A stretch of 64,000 nucleotides of DNA from Pseudomonas lactucae. GTDB lineage: Bacteria > Pseudomonadota > Gammaproteobacteria > Pseudomonadales > Pseudomonadaceae. Positions 37,226 through 45,919 of this stretch are shown here, in pieces (position 1 is the stretch's first letter; every line of letters starts with the position of its first letter). Below the pieces are notes generated by a model. It saw only the letters and a program-made list of their open reading frames with translations. It was not told the DNA's origin and searched no databases. The position numbers were made by a program, and so were the translations under genes. The stretch spans positions 50,355-114,354 of the forward strand of contig NZ_JAFHKI010000052.1 in the NCBI RefSeq assembly GCF_016937615.1, in the 5' to 3' direction.

Positions 37226-37699
37226 TCAGGCCTTGTTCAGCGCCTGCGCCGCCGCCAAAACGGCATCCACATGCCCCGGCACTTTCACGCCGCGCCACTC
37301 CTGGCGCAGTACACCCTGGCTGTCGATCAGGAAGGTGCTGCGATCCACGCCCAGGTATTCCTTGCCGTACAGCTTCTTCAGCTTGATCACATCGAACAGC
37401 TGGCAGACCGCTTCATCCTTGTCGCTGATCAGCTCGAAGGGGAATGCCTGCTTGGCCTTGAAGTTCTCATGGGACTTCACGCTGTCGCGCGATACGCCGA
37501 ACACCTCGGTGTTGGCCGCCTTGAACGCCGCGTACTGGTCACGGAAACCCTGGCCTTCCGTGGTGCAGCCGGGAGTACTGTCCTTGGGGTAGAAGTAGAT
37601 CACCACTTGCTTGCCTTTGAGGGCGTCGAGGCTGAAGGTCTGGCCACTGGTGGCCTGGGCTTCGAAATCGGTGACCGGTTTGTCGATGACTACCGCCAT
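37226..37699 (-). CDS. bcp: Thioredoxin-dependent peroxiredoxin Bcp
   Basis: 157 residues. The peroxidatic Cys45 lies in FYPKDSTPGCTTEGQGFRDQ. The second Cys of the E. coli enzyme, five residues on, is replaced here by Gln50, so the resolving Cys must be elsewhere (one lies in DEAVCQLFDVIKLKK) or the enzyme acts as 1-Cys. It reduces organic and hydrogen peroxides. It lies 10 bp downstream of gcvR in the same direction, a conserved pair. Confidence 0.92.
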   Translation of the reverse strand: MAVVIDKPVTDFEAQATSGQTFSLDALKGKQVVIYFYPKDSTPGCTTEGQGFRDQYAAFKAANTEVFGVSRDSVKSHENFKAKQAFPFELISDKDEAVCQLFDVIKLKKLYGKEYLGVDRSTFLIDSQGVLRQEWRGVKVPGHVDAVLAAAQALNKA

Positions 37700-37709
37700 G
37701 AAAACTTCC

Positions 37710-38270
37710 TTACATTGGGTTTTGTGGGCGCCATGGCTCGATCAGTGCGTCGAGGTTCAGGGCATCGGCGAAATCCAGGAACTGGTCGCGCAACCAACTG
37801 ATCTGCACGCCGGCCGGCAAGGTCACGGTAAACGTGGCGTTGAGCATGGTGCCGCCGGTTTGCGGGGCCTGGTAGGTATCGCAGGTCAGGTTTTCCAGTT
37901 CGACGTTATGGTCGATAAAGAACTGGCACAGCTCATTGACGATGTCCGAGCGGTAGGCCGAGCTGACGTAGGCCACGTAAGGCAGGGCCTGCGGGCGGTT
38001 CTCCAGGGCGGCGCTGCGCACCACGTTGACGGTGAAATCATGCTTCTTGGCCAGGCCCGGCAGGCCGGTCTCAAGGCGCGCGAGTGCATCCCAGGTGCCA
38101 GAGATCTGCAGGACCAGCGCGCTGCACTCGCCGTGGCGGGTCAGGCGGGACGTCACGACGGCGCAGCGGTTTTCATGGCTGGCGCGGCACAGGACGTTGG
38201 TCAGCTCCATGGGGTTGGCGCCGAGGGCACTGATAACAAGGAATTGTTCGCGAACTGTGGGGGTGGACAT
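37710..38270 (-). CDS. gcvR: Glycine cleavage system transcriptional repressor GcvR
   Basis: 186 residues made of two ACT domains (about 8-85, beginning REQFLVISALGANPMELTNV, and about 95-175, beginning LPYVAYVSSAYRSDIVNELC). There is no DNA-binding domain, as expected: GcvR works by binding GcvA and sensing glycine. It is divergent from dapA and upstream of bcp, the standard Pseudomonas order. Confidence 0.9.
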   Translation of the reverse strand: MSTPTVREQFLVISALGANPMELTNVLCRASHENRCAVVTSRLTRHGECSALVLQISGTWDALARLETGLPGLAKKHDFTVNVVRSAALENRPQALPYVAYVSSAYRSDIVNELCQFFIDHNVELENLTCDTYQAPQTGGTMLNATFTVTLPAGVQISWLRDQFLDFADALNLDALIEPWRPQNPM

Positions 38271-38542
38271 GCAGCCTTCCTAAACGATGAGCGGTCGATA
38301 CTGTGAGGGCCGTATCGATCAAAGGATGAAGGGTAGCGAAAAGCGTCGTCAAGGGATAGGAGGTGGCGTTTTCATTGCGTGATTGGCTGGATTCCACCGC
38401 GTTGAAAGCCGTGCTCTGGCCCGATGATGGCATTGCCCATCGTTTAGTTGCGCCAGAACGCATCCTCAGGCGGTACTTCGCTTGTGCAAGCATCTTGGCG
38501 CCAGTACCATTACGGCTCTCTTTTTCCGGCAGGAGCGGTTGC

Positions 38543-39421
38543 ATGATTGCGGGCAGTATGGTGGCACTGGTCACACCCATGGATGCACAAGGTAATCTCG
38601 ACTGGGACAGCCTGGGCAAACTGGTGGACTTTCACCTGCAAGAAGGCACCAACGCCATTGTGGCCGTCGGCACCACAGGTGAATCGGCGACGCTCGATGT
38701 GGAAGAACACATCAAAGTGATCGAGTTCGTGGTCAAGCGTGTTGCGGGCCGTATCGCGGTCATCGCCGGCACCGGCGCCAACTCGACGCGTGAAGCCATC
38801 GAGCTGACCCGAAACGCCAAGAAAGCCGGCGCCGATGCCTGCCTGCTGGTCACCCCGTACTACAACAAGCCGACCCAGGAAGGCTTGTACCAGCACTTCA
38901 AGACCATCGCCGAAGCCGTCGATATCCCCCAGATCCTCTACAACGTGCCAGGCCGTACCGCGTGCGACATGCAGGCCGCGACCGTCATTCGCCTGTCCAC
39001 CGTGCCGAACATCGTTGGCATCAAGGAAGCCACGGGCGACCTGCAGCGCGCCAAGGACATCCTGGCCGGTGTAGGCAGCGACTTCCTGCTGTATTCCGGT
39101 GACGATGCCACCGCTGTCGAGCTGATCCTGCTGGGCGGCAAGGGCAACATCTCCGTGACCGCCAACGTGGCGCCGCGAGCCATGAGCGACATGTGTGCCG
39201 CCGCCATCGCGGGTGATGCCGTGACCGCCCGGGCGATTCACGAGAAGCTGATGCCGCTCAACAAGACACTGTTTATCGAATCCAACCCTATCCCCGTGAA
39301 ATGGGCATTGACTGAAATGGGCATGATGCCGGACGGTATTCGTCTGCCGCTCACCCGCCTCAGCGAAGCCTGTCACGAACCGCTGCGACAGGCCCTGCGC
39401 CAGTCCGGCGTCCTGGTTTAA
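38543..39421 (+). CDS. dapA: 4-hydroxy-tetrahydrodipicolinate synthase
   Basis: 292 residues, standard DapA. The Schiff-base Lys lies in VPNIVGIKEATGDLQRAKDI (about 160), and the Tyr of the proton relay in ILYNVPGRTACDMQ (about 133). GTTGESATLD is the pyruvate-binding loop. It condenses pyruvate with aspartate semialdehyde in lysine and peptidoglycan precursor synthesis. The start at 38543 has AGGAGCGG upstream and begins MIAGSMVALVTPM as in homologues. It heads dapA-bamC-MBL-purC, genes separated by 4-27 bp. Confidence 0.96.
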   Translation: MIAGSMVALVTPMDAQGNLDWDSLGKLVDFHLQEGTNAIVAVGTTGESATLDVEEHIKVIEFVVKRVAGRIAVIAGTGANSTREAIELTRNAKKAGADACLLVTPYYNKPTQEGLYQHFKTIAEAVDIPQILYNVPGRTACDMQAATVIRLSTVPNIVGIKEATGDLQRAKDILAGVGSDFLLYSGDDATAVELILLGGKGNISVTANVAPRAMSDMCAAAIAGDAVTARAIHEKLMPLNKTLFIESNPIPVKWALTEMGMMPDGIRLPLTRLSEACHEPLRQALRQSGVLV

Positions 39422-39438
39422 TTGAGGAAGTACTACGC

Positions 39439-40554
39439 ATGAAGCGATTGGCCGGACTTTCCGCACTTGCCTTGATTATCTCCAGCACCAGTGGCTGCGG
39501 TTGGATCTGGGGCCCGGAAGGCTACTTCCGTGACCGCGGCAGCGATTACCTGGAAGCACAACCCACCAAGCCGATGGAATTGCCGCCGGGTGTCAACGTC
39601 GCCAAGCGCCTTGACCCATTGCTGCCGATTCCGCGCAACGTCGCCGACGACACCGCCAAGGGTGAGTACATCGTGCCGCGTCCACAGCCGATCTCGGCCG
39701 TGGCCGATGCCAGCGACTACAGCCTGCAGAAGAGCGGCGACTCGCGCTGGATCGTAGCCCAGCGTCCACCCGCCGAAGTCTGGCCGGTGGCCGTGCAGTT
39801 CTTCCAGGACAACGGTTTCCGTATCGACGAACAGCGTCCGCAGACCGGTGAATTCACCACTGCCTGGCAGCAAGGCAGCGAGCTGTCCGCCACCGTGGCC
39901 AAGCGTCTGCAGGCCAGCGGTGTAGCTGCCGACAGCGAAGCCCGTGTGCGCGTGCGCATCGAGCCTGGCGTGCAGCGCAATACCAGCGAAGTCTACGTGG
40001 TGAGCGCCGAGCGTCCTGCCGGCAGCACCGCCAACGTCGATTTCACCAACCGCTCGGTCAACACCGGCGTCGACTCGGCACTGGTCGACGAGATGCTGGC
40101 CAGCATGAGCCGTATCTCCGAGAAGGGCGGTTCCGTTTCCCTGCTCGCCGCGCGTGATTATGACACCCCGAGCCGCGTCAGCCTCACCGAGGACGGCAGC
40201 GGCAACGTGGTGCTGAGCCTGGGTGAAGACCTGGACCGTGCCTGGGCCAGCGTGGGGCGCGCCTTGGAGCAAGGCCCTTGGCGTGTTGAAGACATCAACC
40301 GCAGCCTGGGCCTTTACTACATCAACGTGGCTGAAAAGGCCGAGCGCAAAGACGACGAGCCTGGTTTCTTCGGCAAACTGTTCGGCAGCAAGCCGACCAA
40401 GGAAGAAGTCGAGACCCGCGCCGAGCGTTATCAGGTTCGTTTGAGCAAGGTTGGCGAAAGCGTGCAAGTCACCGTCGAGAAGAATATCAACACCGTTGCG
40501 CCAGCTGAAACAGCGCGCAAAGTGTTGGGCGTGATTCAGGACAACCTGGGCTGA
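39439..40554 (+). CDS. bamC: Outer-membrane assembly lipoprotein BamC
   Basis: 371 residues. The lipoprotein signal has lipobox TSGC (about 17-20). Then comes the disordered BamC segment that binds BamD (GPEGYFRDRGSDYLEAQPTK, PMELPPGV), followed by two helix-grip domains (SRWIVAQRPPAEVWPVAVQF; LGEDLDRAWASVGRALEQGP). It is part of the BAM complex that inserts beta-barrel proteins. The dapA-bamC linkage is conserved across gammaproteobacteria. Confidence 0.94.
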   Translation: MKRLAGLSALALIISSTSGCGWIWGPEGYFRDRGSDYLEAQPTKPMELPPGVNVAKRLDPLLPIPRNVADDTAKGEYIVPRPQPISAVADASDYSLQKSGDSRWIVAQRPPAEVWPVAVQFFQDNGFRIDEQRPQTGEFTTAWQQGSELSATVAKRLQASGVAADSEARVRVRIEPGVQRNTSEVYVVSAERPAGSTANVDFTNRSVNTGVDSALVDEMLASMSRISEKGGSVSLLAARDYDTPSRVSLTEDGSGNVVLSLGEDLDRAWASVGRALEQGPWRVEDINRSLGLYYINVAEKAERKDDEPGFFGKLFGSKPTKEEVETRAERYQVRLSKVGESVQVTVEKNINTVAPAETARKVLGVIQDNLG

Positions 40555-40558
40555 CCCG

Positions 40559-41317
40559 ATGCGTTTTGCTGTTCTCGGTAGCGGTAGCCAAGGGAACGGC
40601 ACGCTGGTTGCCCATGACGATACGTACGTCCTGGTGGATTGTGGTTTCTCGTTAAAGGAAACCGAGCGGCGCCTGCTGCGCCTGGGGGTTCACCCCGCGC
40701 AGTTGAGTGCGATTCTGGTGACCCACGAACATGCCGACCATGTGCATGGCGTGGGTTTGCTGTCTCGGCGCTACAATCTTCCGGTGTACTTGAGTCGCGG
40801 TACCTTGCGCGGGATGCGCAAACCCATTGAACCTGCGGGGTTCCTGGCCGGTGGCGAGCAGCTGCAGATTGGTGCGTTGAGCATCGATGTGATTGCCGTG
40901 GCGCACGATGCCCAGGAACCGACGCAGTATGTATTCAGTGACGGTGAACGACGCTTCGGCGTGCTTACCGATCTGGGCTCCTATTGCACCAAGGTGCTGG
41001 ACGGTTACCGGAACCTCGATGCCTTGATGATCGAGTCCAACCACTGCCGAGACCTGCTGGCTCGCGGTCACTACCCGTACTTTCTCAAGCAGCGGGTGGG
41101 CGGCGAACTGGGACATTTGAATAATCACCAGGCGGCGTACCTGGTGTATGAGTTGGGCTGGCAGGACCTGCAGCACCTGGTCCTGGCCCACCTGAGCAGC
41201 AAGAACAACCTGCCGACGCTTGCCCGGCAATGTTTTGTCGACACCCTCGGGTGCGACCCGGACTGGCTGCAACTGGCCGATCAAGATTCAGGGCTCGACT
41301 GGCGACACATCGCCTAG
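40559..41317 (+). CDS. MBL-fold metallohydrolase
   Basis: 252 residues of the YycJ-like group. The zinc motif HEHADHVHGVG lies at about 59-69 in ILVTHEHADHVHGVGLLSRR; further ligand regions are FGVLTDLGSYCTKV and LMIESNHCRDLL, with LAHLSSKNNLP near the end. YycJ-type proteins have been linked to nuclease activity on DNA ends, but the substrate here is unproven. It starts 4 bp after bamC and belongs to the dapA operon. Confidence 0.88.
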   Translation: MRFAVLGSGSQGNGTLVAHDDTYVLVDCGFSLKETERRLLRLGVHPAQLSAILVTHEHADHVHGVGLLSRRYNLPVYLSRGTLRGMRKPIEPAGFLAGGEQLQIGALSIDVIAVAHDAQEPTQYVFSDGERRFGVLTDLGSYCTKVLDGYRNLDALMIESNHCRDLLARGHYPYFLKQRVGGELGHLNNHQAAYLVYELGWQDLQHLVLAHLSSKNNLPTLARQCFVDTLGCDPDWLQLADQDSGLDWRHIA

Positions 41318-41344
41318 CCCACCTCACTCAAAGCGGAGCCCATC

Positions 41345-42058
41345 ATGGAAAAACGTGAAGAACTCTACCGCGGCAAAGCCAAGTCGGTATACAAGACCGA
41401 CGACGCCAACCGCCTGATCCTGCTGTTTCGCAACGACACCTCGGCGTTCGACGGCAAGCGCATCGAACAGCTGGACCGCAAAGGCATGGTGAACAACAAG
41501 TTCAACGCCTTCATCATGCAGAAACTCGAAGAGGCCGGCATTCCGACCCAATTCGACAAACTGCTGGGCGACAACGAGTGCCTGGTGAAGAAGCTGGACA
41601 TGATCCCGGTCGAGTGCGTCGTGCGTAACTACGCCGCCGGCAGCCTGGTCAAGCGCCTGGGCGTCGAAGAGGGCCTCAAGCTCAACCCTTACACCTTTGA
41701 ACTGTTCCTGAAGGACGACGCCAAGGGCGACCCGTTCATCAACGAATCCCACGTCGTGGCATTCGGCTGGGGCACCGCTGAGCAACTGGCACGCATGAAG
41801 GAGCTGTCGCTCAAGGTCAACGACGTGCTGAGCAAGTTGTTCGACGACGCTGGCCTGCTGTTGGTGGACTTCAAGCTGGAATTCGGCGTGTTCCACGACG
41901 GCTCCATCGTTCTGGGCGACGAGTTCAGCCCGGACGGCTGCCGTCTGTGGGACAAGGACACCAAGAAGAAGATGGATAAAGACCGCTTCCGCCAGGGCCT
42001 CGGTGACGTTATCGAAGCTTACGAAGAAGTCGCCAATCGTCTAGGCGTACCGCTGTAA
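41345..42058 (+). CDS. purC: Phosphoribosylaminoimidazole-succinocarboxamide synthase
   Basis: 237 residues, standard SAICAR synthetase. Motifs are [20 protein letters not shown] (ATP-binding, about 7-26), [40 protein letters not shown] and CRLWDKDT. It performs the eighth step of IMP synthesis. It closes the dapA-bamC-MBL-purC run, upstream of tRNA-Ser. Confidence 0.96.
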   Translation: MEKREELYRGKAKSVYKTDDANRLILLFRNDTSAFDGKRIEQLDRKGMVNNKFNAFIMQKLEEAGIPTQFDKLLGDNECLVKKLDMIPVECVVRNYAAGSLVKRLGVEEGLKLNPYTFELFLKDDAKGDPFINESHVVAFGWGTAEQLARMKELSLKVNDVLSKLFDDAGLLLVDFKLEFGVFHDGSIVLGDEFSPDGCRLWDKDTKKKMDKDRFRQGLGDVIEAYEEVANRLGVPL

Positions 42059-42103
42059 TCGACGCAAGCATCTGATAGCACGGAAAAAAATCGCTTCGGC
42101 GCT

Positions 42104-42131
42104 TTGCATCCTCCGATCTTGCTGTTATGAT
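42104..42131 (+). promoter_or_regulatory. Sigma-70 promoter of tRNA-Ser
   Basis: TTGCAT (42104-42109), a 16-nt spacer and TATGAT (42126-42131) are followed by a GC-rich discriminator (GCGCGCC) typical of stringently controlled stable-RNA promoters, just before the tRNA. Confidence 0.65.
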
Positions 42132-42141
42132 GCGCGCCGTT

Positions 42142-42231
42142 GGAGAGATGCCAGAGTGGCCGAATGGGACGGATTCGAAATCCGTTGTACCTTCACCGGT
42201 ACCTAGGGTTCGAATCCCTATCTCTCCGCCA
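42142..42231 (+). tRNA. tRNA-Ser(CGA), integration target
   Basis: 90 nt with encoded CCA. Acceptor GGAGAGA / TCTCTCC, anticodon stem GGATT / AATCC around CGA, a long class II variable arm (GTACCTTCACCGGTAC) and T-arm AGGGTTCGAATCCCT. It reads UCG codons. The last 17 nt plus one flanking base form the left attachment site of the island, whose insertion leaves the tRNA intact. Confidence 0.95.
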
Positions 42232-42232
42232 T
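42215..42232 (+). repeat. attL, 18-bp core at the tRNA-Ser 3' end
   Basis: TCCCTATCTCTCCGCCAT is repeated exactly at 52316-52333. It covers the 3' part of the T-arm, the acceptor strand and CCA. Confidence 0.92.
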
Positions 42233-42238
42233 ATCCAG

Positions 42239-42280
42239 AAAACCCCTGTAATTCAATGAGTTACGGGGGGTTTTCTTTTT
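42239..42280 (+). terminator. Island-borne terminator just inside attL
   Basis: A stem (AACCCCTGTAA / TTACGGGGGGTT, one bulge) followed by TTTTCTTTTT lies 8 bp after the tRNA. It replaces the chromosomal terminator that integration pushed to the right of attR. Confidence 0.75.
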
Positions 42281-42283
42281 GGG

Positions 42284-42306
42284 TTGTACTACTCGTTTGT
42301 ACTACT
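42284..42306. repeat. Left arm-type repeat (tandem TTGTACTACT)
   Basis: Two TTGTACTACT copies (42284-42293 and 42297-42306) are separated by CGT. The same arrangement with spacer CAT occurs at 52233-52255 inside the right end. Paired decamers at equal orientation near both ends suggest integrase arm-binding sites. Confidence 0.65.
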
Positions 42307-42606
42307 CAATCTGCCCGCTGGCTGCCCTAAGTGCTGAGTTATTTTCTCCAGTACGGATTCGGGGGCCGCAAAACTGATCTTCCCTCCCTCAAGTTTGACC
42401 TCAGTCTGAGCAAGCTCTGTCTCGTCAAGGAAGCCTGCAAGCCTCTTTTGTGTAAGCTGCACGATGCCAGCGTTGAGGTCAAAATTGCCGCTACGACGGA
42501 TAGGCATTGTTCCTGTGCTCCCCAGTGGATGAGCCTTCAATGTAGCAGTATTTTCTGTGCTATTCGGCAACTGATGGCGGTTTGCAATGCTTGCGGATAA
42601 CCTCAT
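42289..42606 (-). CDS. Small hypothetical island protein
   Basis: 105 residues from the ATG at 42606. The second half looks protein-like (LNAGIVQLTQKRLAGFLDET, EVKLEGGKISFAAPESVLEK, ITQHLGQPAG), with amphipathic helices. The first 40 residues are polar and rich in S, N and T. I recognise no family. Its 3' end runs into the left arm-type repeat, and it points toward attL, away from the HEPN gene. A frame on the other strand over the same bases looks less protein-like. Confidence 0.45.
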   Translation of the reverse strand: MRLSASIANRHQLPNSTENTATLKAHPLGSTGTMPIRRSGNFDLNAGIVQLTQKRLAGFLDETELAQTEVKLEGGKISFAAPESVLEKITQHLGQPAGRLSSTNE

Positions 42607-42647
42607 CACCTGTATGAACGCACTGTCAACAGATCAGTAGGTGACGA

Positions 42648-43511
42648 ATGACCGACAAGACATTTGTACAAGAAGAGTTTGATAAGCTACTTGAAAAGAT
42701 CACCAATGCTGACGTTTATAAAAGGCAAACTGCAAAAATCTTTGAGTACCGAGAAGCCAGGCTGATAGAACAGCATCAGCAGCTTCCTGATTGGGTAAAC
42801 CGAGAAGAACATGGGCCAGCCTACTTCGTTAGGTACAAATCACCTTCGACGGCAGTAGAAACAACAATAACAACCAAAACGTACAAGTTAGACGACCAGC
42901 TTGAACTCAATACACTTCACAAGCTTAAAACCTACCAATGGCTTTTGGCAGAGGCATATGAAGTGTTTGAGGACTTTATTGAGAGAGTTTACGCCGACTG
43001 CGGGATAAGAGGCAGCAGCCTATGGGTGCGGCCTGATGGTTGGAAGCACGACGGGTCCAAAGACCTAAGCCACTACTACAACCCACGTCGTAAAAGCAGT
43101 GGCACGCCATTCATACAACTCAAGGCACTTCGTGAGCGATCCGCACACTTTCGCGAATACGAAGCGAGAAAAGGAAATCACTACCGAGTTCAATTCGTTC
43201 TGATTGAGAAACTTCGACATCTCATCGTGCATGAGGGTGGCTATTGCGAGGACTTTAACAGTCTGATGAGTTTGATACAAAAAGAGTTGGTTGATGTAAG
43301 CATGAAGGGTGTTCGCTCCTACGTTGAGTCATACCTCATTCCGCACCGTGGGGCCAAGCTGATTGATCTTCTTGAGTTGCCTGTGGAAGACGGGCCGGGC
43401 GCCCTAATTGGAGCGTACCACGATGTAATGGGTGGTTTCTTCACCACGTTGATCGAGTATGCCTTGTTGATCAAAGAAAGCATTGAGCTTGAAGAGCAAC
43501 CGGTAACATGA
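42648..43511 (+). CDS. HEPN-motif protein, unknown function
   Basis: 287 residues, mostly charged alpha-helix. At 190-195 it has RHLIVH within VLIEKLRHLIVHEGGYCEDF, a good match to the Rx4-6H catalytic motif of HEPN ribonucleases, in a hydrophobic helix followed by a turn, as in that superfamily. No nucleotidyltransferase partner adjoins it, and no other domain is recognised. The ATG at 42648 follows a GTAGGTGACGA sequence (weak ribosome site). It overlaps the next gene by ATGA. HEPN proteins often act as toxin or abortive-infection RNases; that role here is inferred from motif and island context. Confidence 0.75.
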   Translation: MTDKTFVQEEFDKLLEKITNADVYKRQTAKIFEYREARLIEQHQQLPDWVNREEHGPAYFVRYKSPSTAVETTITTKTYKLDDQLELNTLHKLKTYQWLLAEAYEVFEDFIERVYADCGIRGSSLWVRPDGWKHDGSKDLSHYYNPRRKSSGTPFIQLKALRERSAHFREYEARKGNHYRVQFVLIEKLRHLIVHEGGYCEDFNSLMSLIQKELVDVSMKGVRSYVESYLIPHRGAKLIDLLELPVEDGPGALIGAYHDVMGGFFTTLIEYALLIKESIELEEQPVT

Positions 43512-43882
43512 TGAACAGAGCGAGCACCGGCATGAAAACACTTGCAGCAGGGATTGCACTCAGTGGGTTGCTGGTTAGTCAGGCGGCAATGGCGGTGATC
43601 TACACTGAAGAGCCTGATCCTGCTTACGAAGCTCTTTCGCAATCCGCATTCTGCATGAATCACTTTTATTACCGCACCTCAAGCTATCTAGGGCATCAGG
43701 CCGGGTTTGCTGCTCAAACGGCGCTCGCATCTCAGATAGAAAAGTTGCACGATGGGGCTAAAGTTGCTGATGCGATTAGGATGGCTTTCAATGCGGCTGA
43801 TCGTTCGAAGAATGATGAAAGTGTGCCATTTATTTGCAGGCAGTTTATTCCTCAAGATCATGGGATGAGCGAGTCCAACTAA
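43508..43882 (+). CDS. Small exported hypothetical protein
   Basis: 124 residues from the ATG overlapping the HEPN gene stop (an alternative start at 43532, MKTLAAGIALSGLLVSQ, gives a cleaner signal peptide). The signal peptide ends near QAAMAVIY. The mature part, about 95 residues, has two Cys (SAFCMNHFYY, VPFICRQFI) that could form a disulfide. I recognise no family. Tight coupling to the HEPN gene suggests co-expression, which is odd for a cytoplasmic RNase and a periplasmic protein. Confidence 0.65.
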   Translation: MMNRASTGMKTLAAGIALSGLLVSQAAMAVIYTEEPDPAYEALSQSAFCMNHFYYRTSSYLGHQAGFAAQTALASQIEKLHDGAKVADAIRMAFNAADRSKNDESVPFICRQFIPQDHGMSESN

Positions 43883-44472
43883 AATACTTCCTATCGCACA
43901 GTGCTGATCAGCCTAAGTAGTTTTGGCTGAAAACCACCCCCGCCGCCTGGAGAGAACTTGCACTCTTCTAAACGTCACGAATCTGGCTGGGAAAAATAAT
44001 GGGTGGGGCGTCTGGAAAACGGGGTTAAAGCGACACCCTCTTAACGCGAGCACGGCCACCCTGTTTTGAAAGCTGAGCTTTTCTAAAATAAGAGACGAAC
44101 ACCCTACGCCCGGCCTACCTTTTGTGGCTGGCTATGGCGCTGTTGGTGACGTGTGATCAGGTTGTATTGGGCGAGATGTGGTGTTGTATCAACGCGTCTT
44201 GTCGGGGCTGTAGGACGCTCTGTGACAGTGTGCGTTCACTACCTGAGTTGATGACATGACGATGCCCACTCGATGGTGGGCTACGTGTTAGTTACCGGGT
44301 GAATTCGCTAGCCACTGACATTGAAGCGCGTCAGTGGAAAATGGCTGTAAGCCCTGATATACGTGGTCTGGAGGCGAATCCATTCCGGTAGAATGTCTAC
44401 TACTGTCGTGGAATCAGACTTCCTCAAGCTGGGGCTGGGGCCAGGTTCAACGAGTGATTAACTGCGCCTGAA
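43883..44472. other. 590-bp non-coding stretch with inverted repeats
   Basis: No supported gene. It includes GCCCAC-TCGATG-type palindrome halves (GCCCAC / GTGGGC) near 44265-44282 and a perfect 8-bp inverted repeat CCACTGAC / GTCAGTGG at 44312-44337. These could be recombinase sites or RNA hairpins. The stretch lies 3' of the serine recombinase gene. Confidence 0.45.
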
Positions 44473-45087
44473 TCAGTCTGGTTTGGCGACACGCTGAACA
44501 GTGGAAGTAGCGCAACCAACGGTCTTGGCGGTCTTACGCAGTGACATACCAGAGTCGAGACAAGCCTTGATCCGGTCGTGCAAAGCTTCGTCGGTCTTGC
44601 GGCCTGTATAGACGCCATTCGCCTGAGCTTTCTCAATACCATCCTTTTGACGGCGGCGACGGTCTTCATAATCCTTACGGGCTACCGCTGCCAGCATATC
44701 CAGCAACATGTCATTGATTGCGGTGAGCATACGCCCGGTGAAGTCGTCACCCTTACGGGCTGGCTGCATCGACTGGTGAGAGGTTGGCAGGTCGAGTGCC
44801 ACAACCAATACGCCCTTGGCTTTGAGTTCCGCACGTAGCTTCTGCCAATCAGCCTCATTCAAGCGTGACAGGCGGTCAACCTGTTCAATCAGGAGGATGT
44901 CGCCAGCTTCGCAGTCACCCAAGAGGCGGAACAACTCAGGACGTTGCAGCGTGCTACCACTTTCGTTCTCGATATACCACGACGCTACACGTTGACCGCT
45001 CTCAGCGGCGAAAGCCTTCAACTGATCTTTTGCACGGGTGGCGTCTTGTTCAGTGGTGGACGCACGAAGGTAGCCGCGAATGTACAT
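44473..45087 (-). CDS. Serine recombinase (resolvase/invertase family)
   Basis: 204 residues. The catalytic Ser10 lies in MYIRGYLRASTTEQDATRAK, and the conserved Arg region in LLIEQVDRLSRLNEADWQKL. A helix-turn-helix ends the protein (SGMSLRKTAKTVGCATSTVQ RV, split here), which is the resolvase/invertase size class rather than the large integrase class. It probably resolves or inverts DNA at nearby sites. No transposase is present, so it may be a domesticated or dimer-resolution enzyme of the island. Upstream, 45088-45277 holds its promoter. Confidence 0.88.
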   Translation of the reverse strand: MYIRGYLRASTTEQDATRAKDQLKAFAAESGQRVASWYIENESGSTLQRPELFRLLGDCEAGDILLIEQVDRLSRLNEADWQKLRAELKAKGVLVVALDLPTSHQSMQPARKGDDFTGRMLTAINDMLLDMLAAVARKDYEDRRRRQKDGIEKAQANGVYTGRKTDEALHDRIKACLDSGMSLRKTAKTVGCATSTVQRVAKPD

Positions 45088-45277
45088 GTCAAGTCTCTCT
45101 GCACCGTTTTGGATGTACCGATCATAGGTGTACTCGTTAGGGTGGTCAATGAGACTTATTCGGTACAGTCGGGATAGGCGACGGACGGTACTCGCAGGGG
45201 TATACCCAATTGAATACGGATGGTTTCTGAGTACCTGAACCGCTTACCATGAACATTCGTCAATCAGGGAGCTGACC

Positions 45278-45664
45278 ATGAGCAAGATTCATTCGCTGAC
45301 CATAAACGTTGAAGGGAAATCTGCGGAACATCTGAAGAAGCTGCTCGAACTTGCGCTTTTCGAGCTTCAAGAACTCCAGCAACAGTCAGGGCGAAAACGC
45401 GATGGCGATTCTCTGCCCCTGCAAATGAGCGGAGATATGGGTAGCTACACGCTGGAATACAAGTTGGGATCACACGCACTCGTTGCTGCACAAGCAGACC
45501 TGATCGCACAGGGCTATCGAAAAACTGACGTTACTGAGTGGAGAACTGACAACTACAGCGTGTTTGAGCATGACGACAAGCCTCCCGTACGACTTTACTT
45601 GGAATCAGTCAGAGTCGATGAGCACGACGTTCAAGAACACGAAAAGAACAACTTTTCCTTTTAA
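45278..45664 (+). CDS. Hypothetical island protein
   Basis: 128 residues with a good ribosome site (CAGGGAGCTGACC before the ATG). The N-terminus SLTINVEGKSAEHLKKLLEL is followed by a helix (ALFELQELQQQS), then strands MGSYTLEYKLGSHALVAAQA and a highly acidic, His-rich end (VDEHDVQEHEKNNFSF). I recognise no family. It is divergent from the serine recombinase, with a 190-bp shared promoter region. Confidence 0.6.
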   Translation: MSKIHSLTINVEGKSAEHLKKLLELALFELQELQQQSGRKRDGDSLPLQMSGDMGSYTLEYKLGSHALVAAQADLIAQGYRKTDVTEWRTDNYSVFEHDDKPPVRLYLESVRVDEHDVQEHEKNNFSF

Positions 45665-45703
45665 CGACGTCATTGTTCAGGTCTTCGATGTTCTTGGTCA
45701 TGA

Positions 45704-45918
45704 CTATCGTCGGAGCTTGAGAATTCCAGCGGTGATGGCTGACGCGTTCGCATCGAGAGTCTGCAATGCGTTGAGCGCATTGTCGCAGGTGTCACTTTCC
45801 CCACTAGCTTTAGCCCAAAGGGACAATTCTTCGATTGCAGCAGCTATGGCGTGCTGGTTGTGCCAAAGGAGGTTAACACGTCCGCTGTTGCTATGCGGGC
45901 ATCTGTGTTGTCTAGCAT
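45704..45918 (-). pseudogene. Small hypothetical island protein, one frameshift
   Basis: The ATG at 45918, preceded by AAGGA at good spacing, opens MLDNTDARIATADV. The frame would then stop after ten more codons, but one base added near 45874 (GTGTTAACC) joins NLLWHNQHAIAAAIEELSLW, AKASGESDTCDNALNALQTL and DANASAITAGILKLRR, ending at 45704. The 71-residue product is helical and amphipathic throughout, which supports a real gene. I recognise no family. The frameshift fits the one-base losses seen across the window. Confidence 0.55.
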
Positions 45919-45919
45919 A

